A DNA stretch of 64,000 nucleotides from Mucilaginibacter xinganensis (GTDB lineage Bacteria > Bacteroidota > Bacteroidia > Sphingobacteriales > Sphingobacteriaceae): assembly GCF_002257585.1 (NCBI RefSeq), contig NZ_CP022743.1:558001-622000 (forward strand). Direction: 5' to 3'. The notes under the pieces were generated by a model. That model did not search any database, was not told where the DNA came from, and saw nothing but the letters and a program-made list of their open reading frames with translations. Every line of letters starts with the position of its first letter. The stretch's first letter is position 1. Of this stretch, positions 61,898 through 64,000 are shown in pieces. Both the position numbers and the translations under genes were made by a program.

Positions 61898-62935
61898 ATG
61901 GACAACGAAGAAATAAAACCTTTACTAGTAAAATATATTACCGGCGAAGCTGACCCGGCGGATATTGTACAGGTTAAGGAATGGATAAATGCACACCCGG
62001 AGAACGAACAGTATTTTGCCCAGCTTTATGAAACCTGGCATAATATGCTTTACGTGCAGCCACAGGTTAATAAGGATAATGCTTTTCAACAATTTTTGCC
62101 GGCCCCGGCAAAAAGATACGTGCAGCTTGTTAAATGGGGCAAGGTTGCCGCTGTTGCAGCTTTATTTGTTGCGCTATCTGCCGCGCTGTTTAACCGGTAC
62201 ACCAGCAATACCGGCAAAATAAAACAAATAGCGGTTAGCAAAGGTGCCGTAAAAAAAGTTGTTTTAAGCGACGGGACGCTGGTTTGGCTGAATGCGGGCA
62301 GCAAGCTTAATTATAACGCCGATTTTGGCAAAATGACCCGTACGGTTTTCCTGGAGGGCGAAGCATTTTTTGATATTGCACCCGGCAAAAAAACTATCCC
62401 CTTTATAGTGAATACCCAAAATTACACTATAAGGGATATCGGCACAAAGTTTAACCTGAAAGCTTATCCTAATGACCCGTTTTTTGAAACTACTGTAGTA
62501 AAAGGCGAGGTGGCTGTTGAAGGAAACATAAATGGGAACGCCCGCGAAAATAACAGGATATATGTTAAACCACGCCAGGTGCTGCGCATTTATTACCGGC
62601 CCGAAACTGACAATTATAAACCCGACGTACAAAATTCAAAAATTTATAATGAGATCCAGGTTTTACAGGTTGATTCGGCGAAGCTGAGCCTGTATGATGG
62701 CTGGAAAGAAAACCTGCTGGTTTTTGATGGCAACACGCTGGAAGAAATTTCGAAAATATTGGAGCGCCGCTACGATGTGAGGATCCGGCTGGATGATGAG
62801 AGTCTGAAAAGCATCCGCTACTCAGGCAGCTTTAAAAACGTGGCTGGCATAAACAAGGTGCTTGATATTATTAAGGCCAATACCGCAATTGATTATTCAA
62901 TAAACGGCAATACTGTAAACATAACTAAAAACTAA
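61898..62935 (+). CDS. FecR-family anti-sigma factor
   Basis: 345 residues from the ATG at 61898; the longer frame from 61853 adds an odd hydrophobic segment. An N-terminal anti-sigma segment (DNEEIKPLLVKYITGEADPADI) precedes one transmembrane helix (VAAVAALFVALSAALF, about 80-95). The periplasmic FecR domain follows (KKVVLSDGTLVWLNAGSKL, TVFLEGEAFFDI, TIRDIGTKFNLKAY), then a C-terminal STN-like/DUF4974 domain (TLEEISKILERRYDVRIRL). It should sense the loaded TonB receptor and release the ECF sigma factor. Confidence 0.93.
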   Translation: MDNEEIKPLLVKYITGEADPADIVQVKEWINAHPENEQYFAQLYETWHNMLYVQPQVNKDNAFQQFLPAPAKRYVQLVKWGKVAAVAALFVALSAALFNRYTSNTGKIKQIAVSKGAVKKVVLSDGTLVWLNAGSKLNYNADFGKMTRTVFLEGEAFFDIAPGKKTIPFIVNTQNYTIRDIGTKFNLKAYPNDPFFETTVVKGEVAVEGNINGNARENNRIYVKPRQVLRIYYRPETDNYKPDVQNSKIYNEIQVLQVDSAKLSLYDGWKENLLVFDGNTLEEISKILERRYDVRIRLDDESLKSIRYSGSFKNVAGINKVLDIIKANTAIDYSINGNTVNITKN

Positions 62936-63007
62936 AAATAACTGATCAGCTAACTAAAAAACCAAAGTGATATATGATTAAACAATAACGCTCTTCTGAA
63001 ATAAAAA

Positions 63008-63033
63008 ACCCGGTATGCGCTAACATACCGGGT
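63008..63033. repeat. Hairpin between fecR and the SusC-like gene
   Basis: ACCCGGTATG / CATACCGGGT are perfect 10-bp arms around CGCTAA. A T-run would follow only on the minus strand. On the plus strand it may be a 5' UTR structure or a barrier between fecR and susC transcription. Confidence 0.65.
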
Positions 63034-63104
63034 ATAATACCAATTAATAGCTAATACCCTAGGCTTGGGGAAGCATAGTATTAACTAATTAACTAAACAA
63101 ATTT

Positions 63105-64000
63105 ATGATAAATTTTTACAGGAAGTCTGCAACGGCCACTCCTATGTGGCAAAAAACGATCAAAATTATGAAGCTTGTAACTGTTCTGCTCTTAACGGGT
63201 ATAATGCAAATACATGCTGCCGCTTATTCGCAAAATGTTTACAACTTTAATGTAAATAACATATCTGTTAAACAGATGTTTAAGCAGATAGAAAAGAGTA
63301 GCAAGTACACGGTTTTTTACCGGCTTGACCAGGTTAATCTTGATCAGAAAATCAATGTGGAGGTACAGGACGCGCCAATTGAGTCCGTAATGAAACAAGT
63401 GCTCCAAAAACAGCCGCTTACTTTTCAGGTGGTTGATGACATCATTATTATTAAACCGGCTGATGGTAAGGCCATTGTTGCCGCCACCGTAACCGGGACA
63501 GTTACCGATGCAACCGGTGGCCCGCTGCCGGGGGTAAATGTTAGGTTAAGAGGCAGTTCATTGGGTACCATAACCGGTATTGATGGTAAATATAGCCTTA
63601 CCCTGCCCGAAGCAAGCGGGGTGCTTGAATTTTCTTTTTTGGGCTTTACTACCCAGGAGGTGCAAATTAACGGGCAAACTACTATCAATGTAAAAATGAC
63701 AGAAGAGGCGAAGGCGCTGAGCGAGGTTGTTGTTGTAGGCTATACTACACAAAAGAAAAAGGACCTTACCGGTGCGGTATCTGTTGTTAATGTTAAGGAT
63801 CTTAACAAAACGGCGTCGTCATCTGTAAACAGCCAGCTGCAGGGGCAGGCATCAGGGGTTACGGTTACCGGATCGGGCCAGCCCGGCGAAGAGCCGCAGG
63901 TACACATTCGCGGGTTTAACACTTTTGGCGACAACACACCATTATATATTGTAGATGGGGTGGAAACATTTGATGTGAGCACCTTAAACCCCAATGATGT
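63105..64000 (+). CDS. SusC/RagA-type TonB-dependent receptor with STN domain (N-terminal part, cut by window edge)
   Basis: Open to the right edge (298 codons). After a signal segment (KLVTVLLLTGIMQIHAAAYSQ, ending near residue 43) comes a secretin/TonB N-terminal STN domain (about 45-120). A carboxypeptidase-regulatory-like domain follows (VTGTVTDATGGPLPGVNVRL, about 130-205). The SusC signature region then appears: SEVVVVGYTTQKKKDLTGAVS, the plug domain, and HIRGFNTFGDNTPLYIVDGVE. STN-bearing receptors signal through FecR proteins, which matches the upstream sigma/anti-sigma pair. The imported substrate is unknown, though SusC receptors usually carry glycans. Confidence 0.92.
   Translation, partial: MINFYRKSATATPMWQKTIKIMKLVTVLLLTGIMQIHAAAYSQNVYNFNVNNISVKQMFKQIEKSSKYTVFYRLDQVNLDQKINVEVQDAPIESVMKQVLQKQPLTFQVVDDIIIIKPADGKAIVAATVTGTVTDATGGPLPGVNVRLRGSSLGTITGIDGKYSLTLPEASGVLEFSFLGFTTQEVQINGQTTINVKMTEEAKALSEVVVVGYTTQKKKDLTGAVSVVNVKDLNKTASSSVNSQLQGQASGVTVTGSGQPGEEPQVHIRGFNTFGDNTPLYIVDGVETFDVSTLNPND

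Overview
The window reads as a chromosomal segment of a Bacteroidota member, most probably family Sphingobacteriaceae (Mucilaginibacter/Pedobacter-like). The reasons are: two giant proteins with type IX secretion (T9SS) C-terminal sorting domains; a SusC/RagA-type TonB receptor with a FecR anti-sigma factor and an ECF sigma factor; many SPII lipoproteins with Cys-Lys-Lys starts; recurrent promoters of the Bacteroidota TAnnTTTG type; very few strong Shine-Dalgarno sequences; and moderate GC genes set in AT-rich spacers. The genus is inferred from gene content, not from a database match. I see no rRNA, tRNA, CRISPR array, prophage or complete insertion sequence.

Layout. 1-3.2 kb: the start of a GH20 hexosaminidase (cut by the left edge), lpd and msrA. 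3.2-12.6 kb: an AT-rich spacer with a perfect 22-bp inverted repeat, then two paralogous T9SS cargo proteins of about 1340 residues, both starting with TTG and sharing their last ~625 residues, then a 72-residue exported membrane peptide. 12.6-20.9 kb: a DUF4136 lipoprotein, a GH2 beta-galactosidase, small helpers, asnS, an EamA transporter and two paralogous lipoproteins. 20.9-24.8 kb: dnaG-yraN-glutaminyl cyclase, and a DUF805 gene broken by one in-frame stop. 24.8-35.2 kb: pgi, prfB with its programmed +1 frameshift, an esterase, a SirB1-like protein, two methyltransferases, an exonuclease, an Omp85-type barrel and two glucosaminidases. 35.2-38.5 kb: trpE-trpG-trpC, preceded by a textbook attenuator (a 19-residue leader peptide with tandem Trp codons, then a terminator hairpin). 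38.4-43.1 kb: small envelope proteins (YtxH, holin-like), an AI-2E-type permease and an NtrC-class sigma-54 activator coupled to a 74-residue orphan HisKA-like peptide. 43.3-50.2 kb: an OM barrel, enoyl-CoA hydratase plus a stand-alone B12-binding subunit, glnS, lipoproteins, a truncated DinD and a deoxyhypusine-synthase-like enzyme. 50.4-55.3 kb: an amino-acid-oxidase-like flavoprotein in tandem with a ThDP 2-keto acid decarboxylase, then a metallophosphoesterase. 55.4-64 kb: a FadR-type regulator, recQ, an M14 metallopeptidase, and at the right edge ECF sigma / FecR / SusC.

Functional themes: central metabolism and translation housekeeping; amino-acid-sensing control of tryptophan synthesis; envelope and secreted proteins (T9SS cargo, glycosidases, peptidoglycan hydrolases, TonB uptake); and a possible amino acid to keto acid to aldehyde pathway. 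The best candidates for something under-described are the trp leader, the orphan HisKA-like peptide locked to an NtrC regulator, the oxidase/decarboxylase pair, and a DnaG whose four zinc ligands are all replaced.
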